Source: a bacterium
Lineage (GTDB): Bacteria; UBA10199; 2-02-FULL-44-16; JAAZCA01
Reading direction: 5' to 3'
Assembly (NCBI GenBank): GCA_041648665.1
Contig: JBAZOP010000001.1
Location: 62,001 to 126,000, forward strand
Length of the DNA stretch: 64,000 bases
The notes under the pieces were generated by a model. It searched no databases, had not been told where the DNA came from, and saw only the letters and a program-made list of their open reading frames with translations. The translations under genes were made by a program, and so were the position numbers. This document shows, piece after piece, positions 24,906-34,397 of this stretch. Every line of letters begins with the position of its first letter. Position 1 is the stretch's first letter.

Positions 24906-26915
24906 TCACTCCCCGCGGCCATCCGCACCCCCCTGGACGTACGGTCTCAACTCCGCCCACACCCGCTTCGCACCCTCGACATCCCCTGCCTGCAGGTGCG
25001 CCTCGTGCAGCCACATGAGCGACGGCACACGTCTATCGGCCGGCACAAGGTCCGCGGCCATCCTGCCGATCCTTATCGCCTCATCGCTCTTCCCGTCTGC
25101 GAGGAGATCCCTGGCCACTGCAAAGAGAATCGTGCCGACAGGCGTCGATATCTTCTCGGAGGCAAGCGAACGCTCGGGGAATGGAAACTCCCTCATCTGC
25201 GCGCCTACGACCTCCGCCCACTTCTGCGAACCCTCGAAGTTCTGCGACGACGAGATCTCATCAGCGATGAACGCGACCGCCGTATCCAGATATAAGGCGG
25301 CTCCGACGTCGTCGCCCGCGCGAGCAGCCAGAAGCGCGAGCAGCCAACCGGCCAGCGCCTGCTGTATATTCCCACCGTCCTTTTCGGCGTACGCTATGTC
25401 GAGTTTCTCGCGGGCCTTTTTCTCCCTCCCCATTCGGAGCTCGTACCATCCCCAGCTCGTGAGCAACTCGCCGCGCCTCATCGAATCGAGCTCGATCGCC
25501 TGCATCGCCTTCGCGAAATGGCGCTCGGTCTCCGCATCGCGCGCGCCTGCGGGGTCTCTTGAAGCGGCCTCCGCGAGAAAGCGATGCGCCATATGGCAGC
25601 GGGGGTCGACCTCAAGCAGGGACCTTGCGCTCGCGGCCGCCTCCTTCTCCCCCACAGCATCCTTCCCCCTCATCATGTAGAGGTCCAGGACCATGATGTC
25701 CATGTACTCGGGCGGAATGATCCCCTGCGCCTCTACCGCCTCGGCAATCGCCTTCATGTAGTCGCCCACGACTCCATTCGTAGTCTGTCCCATAAATGCC
25801 ATGACGGCGCCGACGATCGGGTGGATGAGCTTCTTATTATTGAGGAAGAACTTGCTTACATCACCGACCTTGGCGGACTCCTGTCTGTCGCGGAGGGTCC
25901 CGACGGCGTTCACCATGATTTGAAGCGACAGCGCAGCCCCGTCGGCGGAGAGAAAGGCGGAGGGATCGCCGTCCGTCCCGCCTTTGGTGAGCCAGGCGTC
26001 GATCATGTCCTTGCCGGAACTCATGGAGACGACATACTGTCTGAGGCTCAGGGGATAGAATGGAAGCCTCTGCGCATCCGGGTTGTGGAACGCGGGGTCG
26101 AAGGTTCGCCATCCGGATTTCAGCTCAACGCCTACCCCGAATGTTATCGGCATCTGCACACCGCAGACGAACCTCTCGCTGCTCACATTCATTATCTCGA
26201 CCAGCGACGGTTCGAGCCCCGCCATCTCGAAGAGGTAATAGAGTTTGGGCGATTGAAAATCAGGCACCACCCCGACTGAGTACGAGTAGTGAGACAGGGT
26301 GTTGGCGTCCGCGTTGTAGTTGTAGAGGTTGCCGATTCCTCCCCTTTCGGTGAGCAAACGCTTGAACCCGGAGAGACGAAGATTGTCGAGCCGCTTCATC
26401 TTGGAGAGGATCTTTTTCCTTTGTGCAGGGACGTATCTCTTCCAATCCTTTTCCTCCGGAAACTCCAAGAAATAATAGAGTCCCTCCGCCATGGCGGACC
26501 GGTATTCATCGCTTTCCGGAGTGAGCCCCTGCTTCGCCAGGTCCGCACGGATCGCGGCGATCACATCCCTGGCGAACGAATCGAACTCGGCGAGGTACTT
26601 GATCCTCAACTCCGGGTCGCCCTCGACGGGCGCAGGATCGTAGTCCCACGGCAGGCGCTGGCCCAGCCATGTCTTGAGCGGAGCCCTCAGAGAACGCCAG
26701 TCGCGGAGCGCGCGTTCAAGGACCTCGCGCTCCTCGACCACACAATCGCCGGCGCCCGCGAATGCGCCGCGGCCGCCGGGATTCGCATAATCGATCTGAT
26801 AGTAGCCGGAGTCGAGGTCGGCCTCGGCCACGCCGGCCTTTTTCATAGCGTCGACGAGCGGGCGAAGCAACGACTCGTCATCGATCTTAAATTGGATGGA
26901 TTTACACTGAGTCAT
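24906..26915 (-). CDS. Transglutaminase-like/TPR protein, copy 2 (catalytic Cys and His lost)
   Basis: A 669-residue paralogue of the following gene. The N-terminal third aligns by eye: LPWDYDP with VPWLLDD, RSAMAEGLYYFLEF with ETYLGTALYCFAFM. In the transglutaminase-like core the Cys position is replaced (SVGVVPDFQSPKLYYLFEMAGL), the His position reads FGVGVEL, and only the acidic residue remains (TFDPAFHN, Asp273). Helical TPR-like repeats occupy residues 420-660. The stop is 4 nt before the next start, so the pair is co-translated. A regulatory or scaffold partner of copy 1 is a reasonable guess. Confidence 0.65.
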   Translation of the reverse strand: MTQCKSIQFKIDDESLLRPLVDAMKKAGVAEADLDSGYYQIDYANPGGRGAFAGAGDCVVEEREVLERALRDWRSLRAPLKTWLGQRLPWDYDPAPVEGDPELRIKYLAEFDSFARDVIAAIRADLAKQGLTPESDEYRSAMAEGLYYFLEFPEEKDWKRYVPAQRKKILSKMKRLDNLRLSGFKRLLTERGGIGNLYNYNADANTLSHYSYSVGVVPDFQSPKLYYLFEMAGLEPSLVEIMNVSSERFVCGVQMPITFGVGVELKSGWRTFDPAFHNPDAQRLPFYPLSLRQYVVSMSSGKDMIDAWLTKGGTDGDPSAFLSADGAALSLQIMVNAVGTLRDRQESAKVGDVSKFFLNNKKLIHPIVGAVMAFMGQTTNGVVGDYMKAIAEAVEAQGIIPPEYMDIMVLDLYMMRGKDAVGEKEAAASARSLLEVDPRCHMAHRFLAEAASRDPAGARDAETERHFAKAMQAIELDSMRRGELLTSWGWYELRMGREKKAREKLDIAYAEKDGGNIQQALAGWLLALLAARAGDDVGAALYLDTAVAFIADEISSSQNFEGSQKWAEVVGAQMREFPFPERSLASEKISTPVGTILFAVARDLLADGKSDEAIRIGRMAADLVPADRRVPSLMWLHEAHLQAGDVEGAKRVWAELRPYVQGGADGRGE

Positions 26916-26916
26916 C

Positions 26917-27255
26917 CTATCCCCACATCCCCTTTATGATCTCTCGTATTCGGCGATGGCGGTGAACGCCCTCGCAGCCGAAGATCTTGCGGCACTCGAA
27001 GGGTTTCACCTCGTGGATCTGGCAGAGCCTGTCCGGCGTGAGGAACACACACTCGGATTTGCCGGGTTTGCGCGCGGGCGAGATGGCGAGCACGCCGTCC
27101 TCGCGATGCTCTTCACAAAACCGGACCACGAATTCGCGCTCGGATAGATTCATGAAATGCGAGGCGAGCGGCAGGTCGTCGGGCACGAACCACCCGGGTT
27201 CGCGCTCGCAGCACTCTTTGCATTTGGGGCATGAGCAACCCTGTCGTTTGGTCAT
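26917..27255 (-). CDS. YkgJ-family cysteine-cluster protein
   Basis: A 112-residue protein with an N-terminal CSCPKCKECCEREPGWF cluster and later CEEH, CVFLTPDRLCQIHEVKPFECR and FGC. The CxxC...C and CxIHxxKPxxCR pattern identifies the YkgJ/UPF0153 family, thought to bind zinc or an Fe-S cluster. Family function is not established. It lies 1 nt before the TPR gene start and 106 nt after the RfaH-like gene. Confidence 0.85.
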   Translation of the reverse strand: MTKRQGCSCPKCKECCEREPGWFVPDDLPLASHFMNLSEREFVVRFCEEHREDGVLAISPARKPGKSECVFLTPDRLCQIHEVKPFECRKIFGCEGVHRHRRIREIIKGMWG

Positions 27256-27331
27256 TTATTCCACGCTGTCCGGAGTTAGATAATAATTATGCGACGCTTA
27301 GCAGGGGGGTAAACCTTTGGCAAGCCCCTAA

Positions 27332-27354
27332 TTATACGAAGCGGCTTCCTGCTG
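27332..27354 (+). repeat. Solitary degenerate REP-like unit
   Basis: GAAGCGGCTTCCTGCTG at 27338-27354 matches the right three quarters of REP-like unit B with two differences. The left arm has decayed. It sits between the RfaH-like gene and the YkgJ-type gene, 12 kb from the transposase. Confidence 0.5.
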
Positions 27355-27361
27355 GAAGTTT

Positions 27362-27886
27362 CTAGACTTTTTCGATTTCAGCAGCGCTGAGGTCGCATTT
27401 GACCTGGTGCTTCATTATCTGAAGGAGCACCCGCACGCGGCCGACAGCGGAGACCGGTTTCTCAAGAATGCCGACGAGGTCGCGGAACACGCCGGAGCGT
27501 ATTTTGACCTCGTCCCCCTGTTTCATGGTTATGCGCTGCTCGATCACGCCGTCGCCGTCCACGCGCTCGCGTATGATATCGATCATCTCGTCCGGCACCG
27601 GCACCGGCATGGCGCCGTCGCCGAGGATCTTGCGCACGCCGCGCGTGTACTTGATCATGCGGTGCAGGTTAGGGTCCGCGAGATCGATGCGCACGAAGAC
27701 GTACGAGGGGAAGAGCGGCCTTACGCGCGCTTGAGTTTTTCTCTGGCCGCGCACCATCTGTTTGATCTTGGGCAAAAACGTCTCGAACTCCGCGTTCTTG
27801 AGGTGCTGGCGCACGTTCTCCTCGGCCGTGGGCTTGGTCTGGAGGACGTACCATGAAAGCCGTGATTCGTTCATCGCGTCACTCAT
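27362..27886 (-). CDS. NusG paralogue, RfaH/UpxY-like antitermination factor
   Basis: A 174-residue two-domain NusG-family protein. The NGN domain has SWYVLQTKPTAEENVRQHL, ETFLPKI and RPLFPSYVFVRIDL; the C-terminal KOW motif reads KQGDEVKIRSGVFRDLVGILE. Length and the WYVLQTKP start are those of specialised NusG paralogues that antiterminate polysaccharide operons, rather than housekeeping NusG, which sits with secE and rplK. It starts 3 nt after ugd. The ops-like element in the leader of the polysaccharide operon at 9562-9573 is the probable target, by inference. Confidence 0.85.
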   Translation of the reverse strand: MSDAMNESRLSWYVLQTKPTAEENVRQHLKNAEFETFLPKIKQMVRGQRKTQARVRPLFPSYVFVRIDLADPNLHRMIKYTRGVRKILGDGAMPVPVPDEMIDIIRERVDGDGVIEQRITMKQGDEVKIRSGVFRDLVGILEKPVSAVGRVRVLLQIMKHQVKCDLSAAEIEKV

Positions 27887-27889
27887 CGC

Positions 27890-29224
27890 TCATCTTCCGA
27901 CGCCGGTGTAGGTAAACCCCGCGCTGCGCACGAAATTCGGATCGTACAGATTGCGGCCGTCGAATATCGCCAGCTCCTTCATCATGGACTTGATCTTCCC
28001 GAGATCCGGGCTGCGGAACTCGCGCCACTCGGTGCAGACGACGAGAGCGGAGGCGCCCTCGAGCGCGTCGTAGGAGCTGCGCGCCCATCTGACCTTAGAG
28101 GCGTTATGCCCGAGCGCAGCCTTGCCGGTCTCCATCGCAACAGGGTCGAACGCCGAGACCCTGGCGCCGGCGGCGATGAGCCGCTCGATCAAATATAATG
28201 AAGGTGCAAAGCGCACGTCGTCGGTGTTGGCCTTGAAAGCCAGGCCCCAGACCCCTATGAGCTTGTCCTTGAGCCCACCCGCAACGCTGAAATGCGCCTC
28301 TATCTTTTTCCAGAACCACTCGCGCTGCGAATCGTTCGCCGCATCCGCGGCCTTTATTACCGTGAGGTCGAAGCCGTTCTCACGGCCCAGCCCTATCACG
28401 GCCTTGGTGTCCTTGGGAAAGCACGAGCCGCCGTAGCCCAGACCGGAGTAGAGGAAGTCCGGCCCTATGCGCGGGTCGCTGCCCAGGCTTCGGCGGATAT
28501 CGCCGATGTCCGCGCCGACCTCTTCGCAGAGCCTGGCCATCTCGTTCATGAAAGAGATGCGCGTGGCGAGCATGGCGTTGGCGGCGTACTTCGCGAGCTC
28601 GGCCGAGGGCACGCTCATCTGCATAAAGCGATCCGAACGGCGCATCAGCGGCATGTAGAGCTCATGCAGTCTCTTCCCCACGTCGTCGCGCTCCACGCCC
28701 ACGACCACGCGGTCCGGTTTCATGAAGTCGGCGACGGCGTCGCCCTCTTTGAGGAATTCGGGGTTCGACGCAACAGCGAGCAGCTCCTCGGAATCAAGAC
28801 CGCGCTTCGCAAGCCCGTCCGAGATCGCCCGTTTCACCTTCATCGTAGTGCCGACAGGAACCGTGCTCTTCGTGACGACTATCGCCGGATGGTCGAGCAG
28901 CGATCCGATCTCGGCCGCCACCGCGAGCACGTTGGTGAGGTCGGCCCTCCCGTCGCCGCCCGGAGGCGTGTCCACCGTTATGAAGACGATCTCGGCGTCT
29001 CTCAGACCTTCGGCGAGGCTTGTGGTGAAAGAGAGCCTCCGCTCCTCCTCGTTTCGCTTCACCACTTCCTCGAGCCCGGGCTCGTAGATCGGTATGCGGT
29101 GTTCCTTGAGCGCCGCGACCTTCTTCTCGTCCTTGTCCACGCAGCAGACGCTGTTGCCCACGTCGGCCAGGCACGAGCCGCTGACCAGCCCCACATAGCC
29201 GGTCCCCACAACGCAGATACGCAT
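27890..29224 (-). CDS. ugd: UDP-glucose 6-dehydrogenase
   Basis: A 444-residue UDP-sugar dehydrogenase: GTGYVGLVSGSCLADVGN (NAD site), ITVDTPPG, TKSTVPVGT, NPEFLKEGDAV, KYAANAMLATRISFMNE and the catalytic GYGGSCFPKDTKA with its Cys. This is the classic Ugd form, oxidising UDP-glucose to UDP-glucuronate, distinct from the TviB-type enzyme at 6564. The start at 29224 has AAGGGGG upstream; the frame extends to 29260 without support. Its product is a plausible substrate for the epimerase at 7847-8911, and it is adjacent to the RfaH-like gene. Confidence 0.93.
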   Translation of the reverse strand: MRICVVGTGYVGLVSGSCLADVGNSVCCVDKDEKKVAALKEHRIPIYEPGLEEVVKRNEEERRLSFTTSLAEGLRDAEIVFITVDTPPGGDGRADLTNVLAVAAEIGSLLDHPAIVVTKSTVPVGTTMKVKRAISDGLAKRGLDSEELLAVASNPEFLKEGDAVADFMKPDRVVVGVERDDVGKRLHELYMPLMRRSDRFMQMSVPSAELAKYAANAMLATRISFMNEMARLCEEVGADIGDIRRSLGSDPRIGPDFLYSGLGYGGSCFPKDTKAVIGLGRENGFDLTVIKAADAANDSQREWFWKKIEAHFSVAGGLKDKLIGVWGLAFKANTDDVRFAPSLYLIERLIAAGARVSAFDPVAMETGKAALGHNASKVRWARSSYDALEGASALVVCTEWREFRSPDLGKIKSMMKELAIFDGRNLYDPNFVRSAGFTYTGVGR

Positions 29225-29297
29225 AAAACCCCCTTGTGCCGGAGAACCGCTCCAATCCACAAACCGCGGCCAACCCGGAGGACCCCTCTAACAGATA

Positions 29298-29325
29298 TTT
29301 ACACGAAATTTCAATATGATATATT
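29298..29325 (+). promoter_or_regulatory. Sigma-70-type promoter of the EF-Tu-domain-like gene
   Basis: TTTACA at 29298-29303 and TATATT at 29320-29325, each 5 of 6 to consensus, with a 16-nt spacer. Transcription would start near 29332, about 15 nt before the ATG. Confidence 0.6.
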
Positions 29326-29346
29326 TTGCAGGCAAAAGGAGGGGCC

Positions 29347-29604
29347 ATGAAGGAAATAGAGATCGGCTACGTGGAACACTATTTCGGTCATCTGAACGTC
29401 GCTGGCATGTATATCACCAGCGGCAAACTCAAGGTAGGCGACACTATCCACATCAAGGGGCACACCACCGACTTCACTGAAAAGATAGAGTCCATGCAGG
29501 TAGAGCACGCGGACGTGACCGAAGCCAAACCCGGAGACCACATCGGCGTGCGCATGGTGGGCCGTTGCCGCGAGCACGACAAGATATACGTGATCATCGA
29601 ATAA
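29347..29604 (+). CDS. EF-Tu domain-2-like small protein
   Basis: An 85-residue protein consisting of one beta-barrel domain of the translation-factor domain 2 type: IGYVEHYFGHLNVAGMYI, KVGDTIHIKGHTTDF, VEHADVTEAKPGDHIGVRM. There is no GTPase domain. Similar stand-alone proteins are annotated as translation elongation factor-like in anaerobes; their role is unknown. The ATG at 29347 has a strong AGGAGGGG box, so an upstream in-frame codon at 29326 is rejected. The gene is a complete monocistronic unit, with its own promoter and terminator. Confidence 0.82.
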   Translation: MKEIEIGYVEHYFGHLNVAGMYITSGKLKVGDTIHIKGHTTDFTEKIESMQVEHADVTEAKPGDHIGVRMVGRCREHDKIYVIIE

Positions 29605-29629
29605 TATAATGTAAGGCGATGGGGGAGAG

Positions 29630-29658
29630 GGCCTGCGGCCAAAACCGCGGGCCTTTTT
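29630..29658 (+). terminator. Intrinsic terminator
   Basis: GGCCTGCGG (29630-29638) pairs with CCGCGGGCC (29645-29653) with one mismatch, followed by TTTTT. It ends the EF-Tu-domain-like transcript. Confidence 0.8.
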
Positions 29659-29673
29659 ATATCCAGAAACACA

Positions 29674-29695
29674 AAACCCCGCGATTTGCGGGGTT
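29674..29695 (-). terminator. Intrinsic terminator of tRNA-Lys
   Basis: On the minus strand AACCCCGC and GCGGGGTT form an 8-bp stem around a 5-nt loop, followed by TTTT counting the end of the stem. It starts 4 nt past the tRNA 3' end. Confidence 0.7.
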
Positions 29696-29698
29696 CTG

Positions 29699-29771
<73 letters not shown>

Positions 29772-29925
29772 GAAAACATTGGGTAATTCACCTATCGCGA
29801 TTTTGACGAAAAAGTGCAACCCACCATGTTTTAAGGGTGCTCTCGTAGCCAATCCGTCGATGGATGGCAAGTGATTTATGAGGCATCTTGCCAAAAGCCG
29901 AATTAAAAAATAAAGTCCGCCGACC

Positions 29926-30441
29926 ATGCTCAAGAACGCGGCCATACTCTTCTGCGTGACCCTGATCCCGGCGCTGGAGCTGAGGGCATCCATACCGCTC
30001 GGCATGCTCTCCGGAGATCTCAATCTCCCCTTCGGAATGCAGATGCAGGGCATGGGCCTTCAATGGCAGGCCGTGTTCGCCATATGCGTATTCTCCAACT
30101 TTATCCTGGGGCTCCTCCTCTATCCCGTGCTCGGACACATACTCCGCATCCTCGAACGCATGCCGCTCGTGAACCGCTTCTGGAGCTACACGGTCGAGCG
30201 CACGCAGAAAAAGATACATCCGTACGTGGAGCGTTGGGGCACGATCGGAGTCGCACTCTTCATAGCTGTGCCGCTGCCCGGATCGGGCACATACTCCGGC
30301 GCCCTCGGCGCGTTCCTCATGGGCATGAGCTACCGCAGATTCCTGGTCGCGAACGCGATCGGCGTTTTTCTGGCCGGCGTCGCAGTGACGCTGGTCGTGC
30401 TGTCCGGGAGCGAGCTCTTCAGATGGGCTGTTTCAATGTGA
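29926..30441 (+). CDS. Small multidrug export family (DUF2391/Sm_multidrug_ex-like) membrane protein
   Basis: A 171-residue protein with about four membrane segments. The N-terminal ALELRASIPLGM and the later PLPGSGTYSGALGAFLMGM are signatures of the small multidrug export protein family. The conserved charged residues (E24, R26) in the first segment are present. Real substrates of this family are not established. The 3' end overlaps the convergent DUF2156-like gene by 23 nt. The upstream 150 nt after tRNA-Lys holds no clear promoter. Confidence 0.85.
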   Translation: MLKNAAILFCVTLIPALELRASIPLGMLSGDLNLPFGMQMQGMGLQWQAVFAICVFSNFILGLLLYPVLGHILRILERMPLVNRFWSYTVERTQKKIHPYVERWGTIGVALFIAVPLPGSGTYSGALGAFLMGMSYRRFLVANAIGVFLAGVAVTLVVLSGSELFRWAVSM

Positions 30442-31327
30442 TCTCGTACTTCTCCTCCATGCGCACCGGATAATACGAAGACTTGTATCGTCTCAGTCCC
30501 GATATCCCCAGATCCTGCTCGAGATTGACGTATTCGAAGTCGCGAAGCGCCCCCCTGCAGGTCTCCCACAACATCGCCTGAGCGATGCCGGGATGATCGC
30601 CCGACTGATACGCGAGATGGGCGCACGCGGTATCCGGAGCGAGCTTGGCTGCGAGCATGAAGCCGACTAATTCGCCTCCGATGATCATCGCGCTGCCGAA
30701 GAGGCCCAGCTCGCGGAAGGAACCGAACGCGCGCTCCACTGCGCGGCGCTGGCAGCGGAATTTATGTTCCTCCCCCTCGCCCATGCATGCGGAGCAGCCG
30801 TCCTTGCTGTTGCTCCATTTGCCGAAGACCTTGAGCGCATCGTCGCCGTGTTCGGCGGACAGATCGACGCACGAGTAAGCGCCTGCGCTGAACATGAACC
30901 TCTTGATGTGATTTCTCTTGCCGTCATAGCGGCGTCCCTTGAGCTCGACCAGATCGTTAACCCTATAGACGTAATCGAAATGATCGCGCAGCCCCTTCAG
31001 CGCAAAACCGTTGCCGCGGACCTCCTCTACTATTCCGGCAGAGACCCGCGACACCCTGCCCGTATGCTCGATACATCTCCCGATCGTCTCCTTCAGCCGA
31101 ATCCCGCCGACAGGCTGAAGGAAAAACGGCGCCTCGTGAACAGGGCTGGTTCGAACGCAGATATTTCCGTTTATCTCGGTGAGTTCGGGTTTGTCGAACT
31201 CCTGCCACATATAGAGGTTTGCGAACGCGAGCTCGCAGATGCCGGCCGGAGAGGACGCGCGCCTTCGCTCGTACTCGCACATGTCCGACAACTCGATAGG
31301 CTTGAAATCAGGAAACTCCGGTATCAT
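30419..31327 (-). CDS. DUF2156-like protein (LPG synthetase C-terminal type), copy 1
   Basis: A 302-residue protein of the phosphatidylglycerol lysyltransferase C-terminal (DUF2156) family, built from two GNAT-like halves. Visible family blocks are ELAFANLYMWQEF, DFDYVYRVNDLVELKGRRYDGKRNHIKRF and FEYVNLEQDLGISGLRRYKSSYYPVRM. It has no membrane flippase part, so it is the soluble form. A Cys pair SKDGCSACMGEGEEH lies in the middle. It is a clear paralogue of 36974-37912. It overlaps the 5'-flanking acetyltransferase gene by 20 nt, which suggests coupled translation. Aminoacyl transfer from tRNA is possible but unproven for this form. Confidence 0.82.
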   Translation of the reverse strand: MIPEFPDFKPIELSDMCEYERRRASSPAGICELAFANLYMWQEFDKPELTEINGNICVRTSPVHEAPFFLQPVGGIRLKETIGRCIEHTGRVSRVSAGIVEEVRGNGFALKGLRDHFDYVYRVNDLVELKGRRYDGKRNHIKRFMFSAGAYSCVDLSAEHGDDALKVFGKWSNSKDGCSACMGEGEEHKFRCQRRAVERAFGSFRELGLFGSAMIIGGELVGFMLAAKLAPDTACAHLAYQSGDHPGIAQAMLWETCRGALRDFEYVNLEQDLGISGLRRYKSSYYPVRMEEKYEITLKQPI

Positions 31328-31739
31328 CCCTGCGCCTCACCATGCATTTGCAGATTCCGGGATCGCACCTCTCACATCCAAACATTTCTTTGGGAGGAAG
31401 GCCCTTCGGCGCCGAGACCTCGGCAAAACCGAGCTTTTTGAAGAACCCGGGTATGACGGTATATGCGTAAACGTCTGCATCCACGCCCTTGAGCATGGAC
31501 TCGATGAGCTGCCTGGCCAACCCCATGTTTCTGTGGGTGTCGGCAACACCCAGCGAGCTGAGGAAAAATCCGTCGGCGCAGGGCTCCAGGTTCGCCACCC
31601 CGACGACGCTCTCCCCCTCCAACACGACCCACAGGTTCCTGACGGAGAGCGCACTGTGAATCAGGTCGAGCTCGGCCATGAGCTTGACCGCGCCCCTGGC
31701 CTCCTCCTCCGTGACACGCCTGATCTCTATCCTGCGCAC
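31308..31739 (-). CDS. ArgA-like short GNAT acetyltransferase
   Basis: A 143-residue GNAT. Motif A is [21 protein letters not shown] and motif B ends [13 protein letters not shown]; the C-terminal [19 protein letters not shown] holds a four-cysteine cluster like the one in short-form N-acetylglutamate synthases. The start is a GTG at 31739, supported by GGGGAGG 7 nt upstream; the longer frame to 32051 runs through the cysteine synthase gene on the other strand. Acetylation of glutamate in arginine synthesis is the family role. The genes around it give no arginine context, so the substrate is tentative. Confidence 0.8.
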   Translation of the reverse strand: MRRIEIRRVTEEEARGAVKLMAELDLIHSALSVRNLWVVLEGESVVGVANLEPCADGFFLSSLGVADTHRNMGLARQLIESMLKGVDADVYAYTVIPGFFKKLGFAEVSAPKGLPPKEMFGCERCDPGICKCMVRRRDDTGVS

Positions 31740-31818
31740 GAGATCCCTCCCCAAACAGATTGAAATCGCTACCAGAAATGCTAGGGTTTTACAAATTTTA
31801 AACAAGCGCGGAGCAGCC

Positions 31819-32748
31819 ATGGCGAAGATAGCGAATAGCATTACAGAGCTCGTAGGATACACGCCGCTGGTGAAGCTCGCCCGAGTCTCGGCCGGCTGCA
31901 AGGCCACGGTGCTGGGGAAACTGGAGTCGTTCAACCCCGGCGGTTCGGTGAAGGACCGCATCGGCCTCAGCATGATCCTCAAGGCCGAGAAAGACGGCCT
32001 TCTCAAGAAAGACACTACCATAATAGAGCCCACCAGCGGCAACACCGGCATCGCGCTCGCGATGGTTGCGGCCGCTCGCGGCTACAAACTCATCCTCACC
32101 ATGCCCGACACCATGAGCGTGGAGCGGCGCTCGCTTCTTGCCGCCTACGGCGCGGAGATCGTCCTCACGCCTGGCAGCGAGGGGATGAAGGGTGCGATCA
32201 CAAAGGCGGAGGAGCTCACGAAGGCTGCCGGGAATTCGTTCATGCCCATGCAGTTCGACAACCCGGCCAACCCTGACGCGCATCGCCGCACCACCGCCGA
32301 GGAGATATGGCGCGACACGGACGGCAAGATGGACGCGATCGTCGCGGGCGTGGGCACAGGCGGCACGATCACGGGAATAGCCGAGGTATTCAAACAGCGA
32401 AGGCCCGGTTTCCGCGCGATCGCCGTTGAACCCGCTGACTCCCCCGTGCTCTCCGGGGGAAAGCCGGGCCCGCACAAGATCCAGGGCATAGGCGCGGGTT
32501 TCGTTCCGAAGGTCTTAAAGCGCGAGATCGTCGACGAGATAATGAAGGTCACAAACGACGAGGCGTTCGCCATGGCGCGCAGGCTCGCGCGCGAAGAGGG
32601 GATCCTCTGCGGGATCTCCGCCGGCGCCAACGTCCACGCAGCAGTGGAGGTGGCGAAGAGGGCCGAGTTCGCGGGCAAGACGATCGTCACGATCATCTGC
32701 GACACCGGCGAACGCTATCTCAGCACTCCGCTGTTTCAAGACTCCTAA
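31819..32748 (+). CDS. cysK: Cysteine synthase (O-acetylserine sulfhydrylase)
   Basis: A 309-residue PLP enzyme. The N-terminal [13 protein letters not shown], the PLP-lysine motif [12 protein letters not shown], the substrate loop [12 protein letters not shown], the GTGGTITG phosphate cradle and the C-terminal [12 protein letters not shown] are all present. It makes cysteine from O-acetylserine and sulfide. The ATG at 31819 follows a GGAG box; the frame opens 141 nt earlier but without homologous sequence. It converges on Hcp with a 4-nt overlap of stop codons. Confidence 0.95.
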   Translation: MAKIANSITELVGYTPLVKLARVSAGCKATVLGKLESFNPGGSVKDRIGLSMILKAEKDGLLKKDTTIIEPTSGNTGIALAMVAAARGYKLILTMPDTMSVERRSLLAAYGAEIVLTPGSEGMKGAITKAEELTKAAGNSFMPMQFDNPANPDAHRRTTAEEIWRDTDGKMDAIVAGVGTGGTITGIAEVFKQRRPGFRAIAVEPADSPVLSGGKPGPHKIQGIGAGFVPKVLKREIVDEIMKVTNDEAFAMARRLAREEGILCGISAGANVHAAVEVAKRAEFAGKTIVTIICDTGERYLSTPLFQDS

Positions 32749-34397
32749 GATGACAATGTCGCCTTCAGGTCCGCGTCCGGCGTGGTGATCAGCGCGATCG
32801 CGAACTTGTCCACCAGCACCTTGAGCACCGCAGGCGTAACGAACGCGGGCAAAGTGGGGCCGAGGCGCATGTTCCTGATGCCAAGGTGCAAAAGCGTAAG
32901 AAGAATCGCCACAGCCTTCTGCTCGTACCATGAGAGGATGAGCGAAAGAGGAAGATCGTTGACCCTGCAGTTGAACGCCTTCGAAAGGGCGACGGCGATC
33001 TGGATCGCGGAATAAGCGTCGTTGCACTGGCCGCAGTCGATGAGCCTCGGTATCCCGCCGATATCACCGAAGTCCTGCTTGTTGAAGCGGTACTTGCCGC
33101 AGGCGAGCGTCAGAATCACGGAGTCTTTGGGCACCTTCTCCGCGAACTCGGTGTAGTAGTTTCTGCCGCTCTTGGCACCGTCGCAGCCTCCGATCAGGAA
33201 GAAGTGTTTTATCTTGCCCGCCTTCACCGCCTCCACGACTTTGTCCGCAACGCCCATCACCGCGTTGTGTCCGAAGCCGACTGTGATTGATTTCTCCGCG
33301 CCGTCCTGCGCAAATCCCTCCGCCATCTGCGCTGCCTCGATCACAGGGCCGAAGTTGCGGTCGGAGATATGGGTGACGCCGGGCCAGGCGACGAGGCCGG
33401 AGGTGAAGATGCGCGCCTTGTAGCTGTTCTGCGGACGCTGGATGCAGTTGGTGGTCATCAGTATCGCGCCGGGGAATTGGTCGAACTCCTTTTGCTGGTC
33501 CTGCCACGCGCCACCGTAGTTGCCGACCAGGTGTTTATATTTCTTGAGCCCGGGGTATCCGTGGCACGGCAGCATCTCGCCGTGCGTGTAGACGTTGATC
33601 CCCTTGCCCTCGGTCTGTTTGAGCAGCTCCTCCAAGTCCTTCAGGTCGTGGCCTGACACGAGGATCGCCTTGCCCTTCACAGGTTCGATGCGGACCTTTG
33701 TAGGAACGGGGTTGCCATATGCGCCGGTGTTGGCGGCATCGAGCAACTCCATAACGCGCAGATTGATCTCTCCCGTGCGCAGGGCCATCGTCGTGAGCGT
33801 GTTCGCGTCCTCTTTTCCCTCGGCCAGATAGCAGAGCGCCTCGTGGAAATATGCGTAGACCTTGTCGTCCTCGCGGCCGAGTATCTGCGCATGATCAGCG
33901 TAGGCGGCGGTGCCCTTTAATCCGTACGTCACGAGTTCCATCAATCCTGCGACGTCCTCGCCGTACCTGGCCATCCTCTTCTTGACGCCGACCTCGAGCC
34001 CCTGCTTCTCCAGGCCCGCAAGATCGCCTGCGGGTTTCCATTCCGCAGGGCCTGCGACCTTGTCAGGAGTCTTGCCGGCTTTCTTGCACGCATCCTCGTA
34101 GAGCTTCTTCGCGCGGTCTCGCGCAGCAGCCGCTCGCAAGAGAACTTTGACGTACCTCTCCGGATCGAAGTTGACGTTGGTCACCGTGGTGAAGAGAGCC
34201 TCCGTGACCGCAAGATCCACTTCGCGATCGCGGGTGCCGAGCCCTCGCGCGCGATGCGCGTACTGTGCAACCCCCTTGACCGCATGCACTGTGAGGTCGA
34301 TCAGCGAGGAAACCTCCGGCGACTTTCCGCACACCCCCTGTATCGTGCAGCCCGTATCCTTTGCCCTCTGTTCGCACTGATAGCAGAACATATCCAT
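32745..34397 (-). CDS. hcp: Hydroxylamine reductase / hybrid-cluster protein
   Basis: A 550-residue Hcp. The N-terminal cysteines C5, C8, C17 and C23 are spaced CX2CX8CX5C, the pattern of the class found in strict anaerobes such as Desulfovibrio, rather than the enterobacterial CX2CX11CX6C. Ligands of the hybrid cluster are visible in the [13 protein letters not shown] region, [24 protein letters not shown] and [11 protein letters not shown]. Hcp reduces NO or hydroxylamine in nitrosative stress. No reductase partner (Hcr) is adjacent. No FNR/HcpR-type dyad could be found in the short upstream region. Confidence 0.96.
   Translation of the reverse strand: MDMFCYQCEQRAKDTGCTIQGVCGKSPEVSSLIDLTVHAVKGVAQYAHRARGLGTRDREVDLAVTEALFTTVTNVNFDPERYVKVLLRAAAARDRAKKLYEDACKKAGKTPDKVAGPAEWKPAGDLAGLEKQGLEVGVKKRMARYGEDVAGLMELVTYGLKGTAAYADHAQILGREDDKVYAYFHEALCYLAEGKEDANTLTTMALRTGEINLRVMELLDAANTGAYGNPVPTKVRIEPVKGKAILVSGHDLKDLEELLKQTEGKGINVYTHGEMLPCHGYPGLKKYKHLVGNYGGAWQDQQKEFDQFPGAILMTTNCIQRPQNSYKARIFTSGLVAWPGVTHISDRNFGPVIEAAQMAEGFAQDGAEKSITVGFGHNAVMGVADKVVEAVKAGKIKHFFLIGGCDGAKSGRNYYTEFAEKVPKDSVILTLACGKYRFNKQDFGDIGGIPRLIDCGQCNDAYSAIQIAVALSKAFNCRVNDLPLSLILSWYEQKAVAILLTLLHLGIRNMRLGPTLPAFVTPAVLKVLVDKFAIALITTPDADLKATLSS

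Noticed and set aside
31740..32051. N-terminal extension of the ArgA-like GNAT
   Set aside because: This part is antisense to the 5' end of cysK and lacks a ribosome site; the GTG at 31739 has one.
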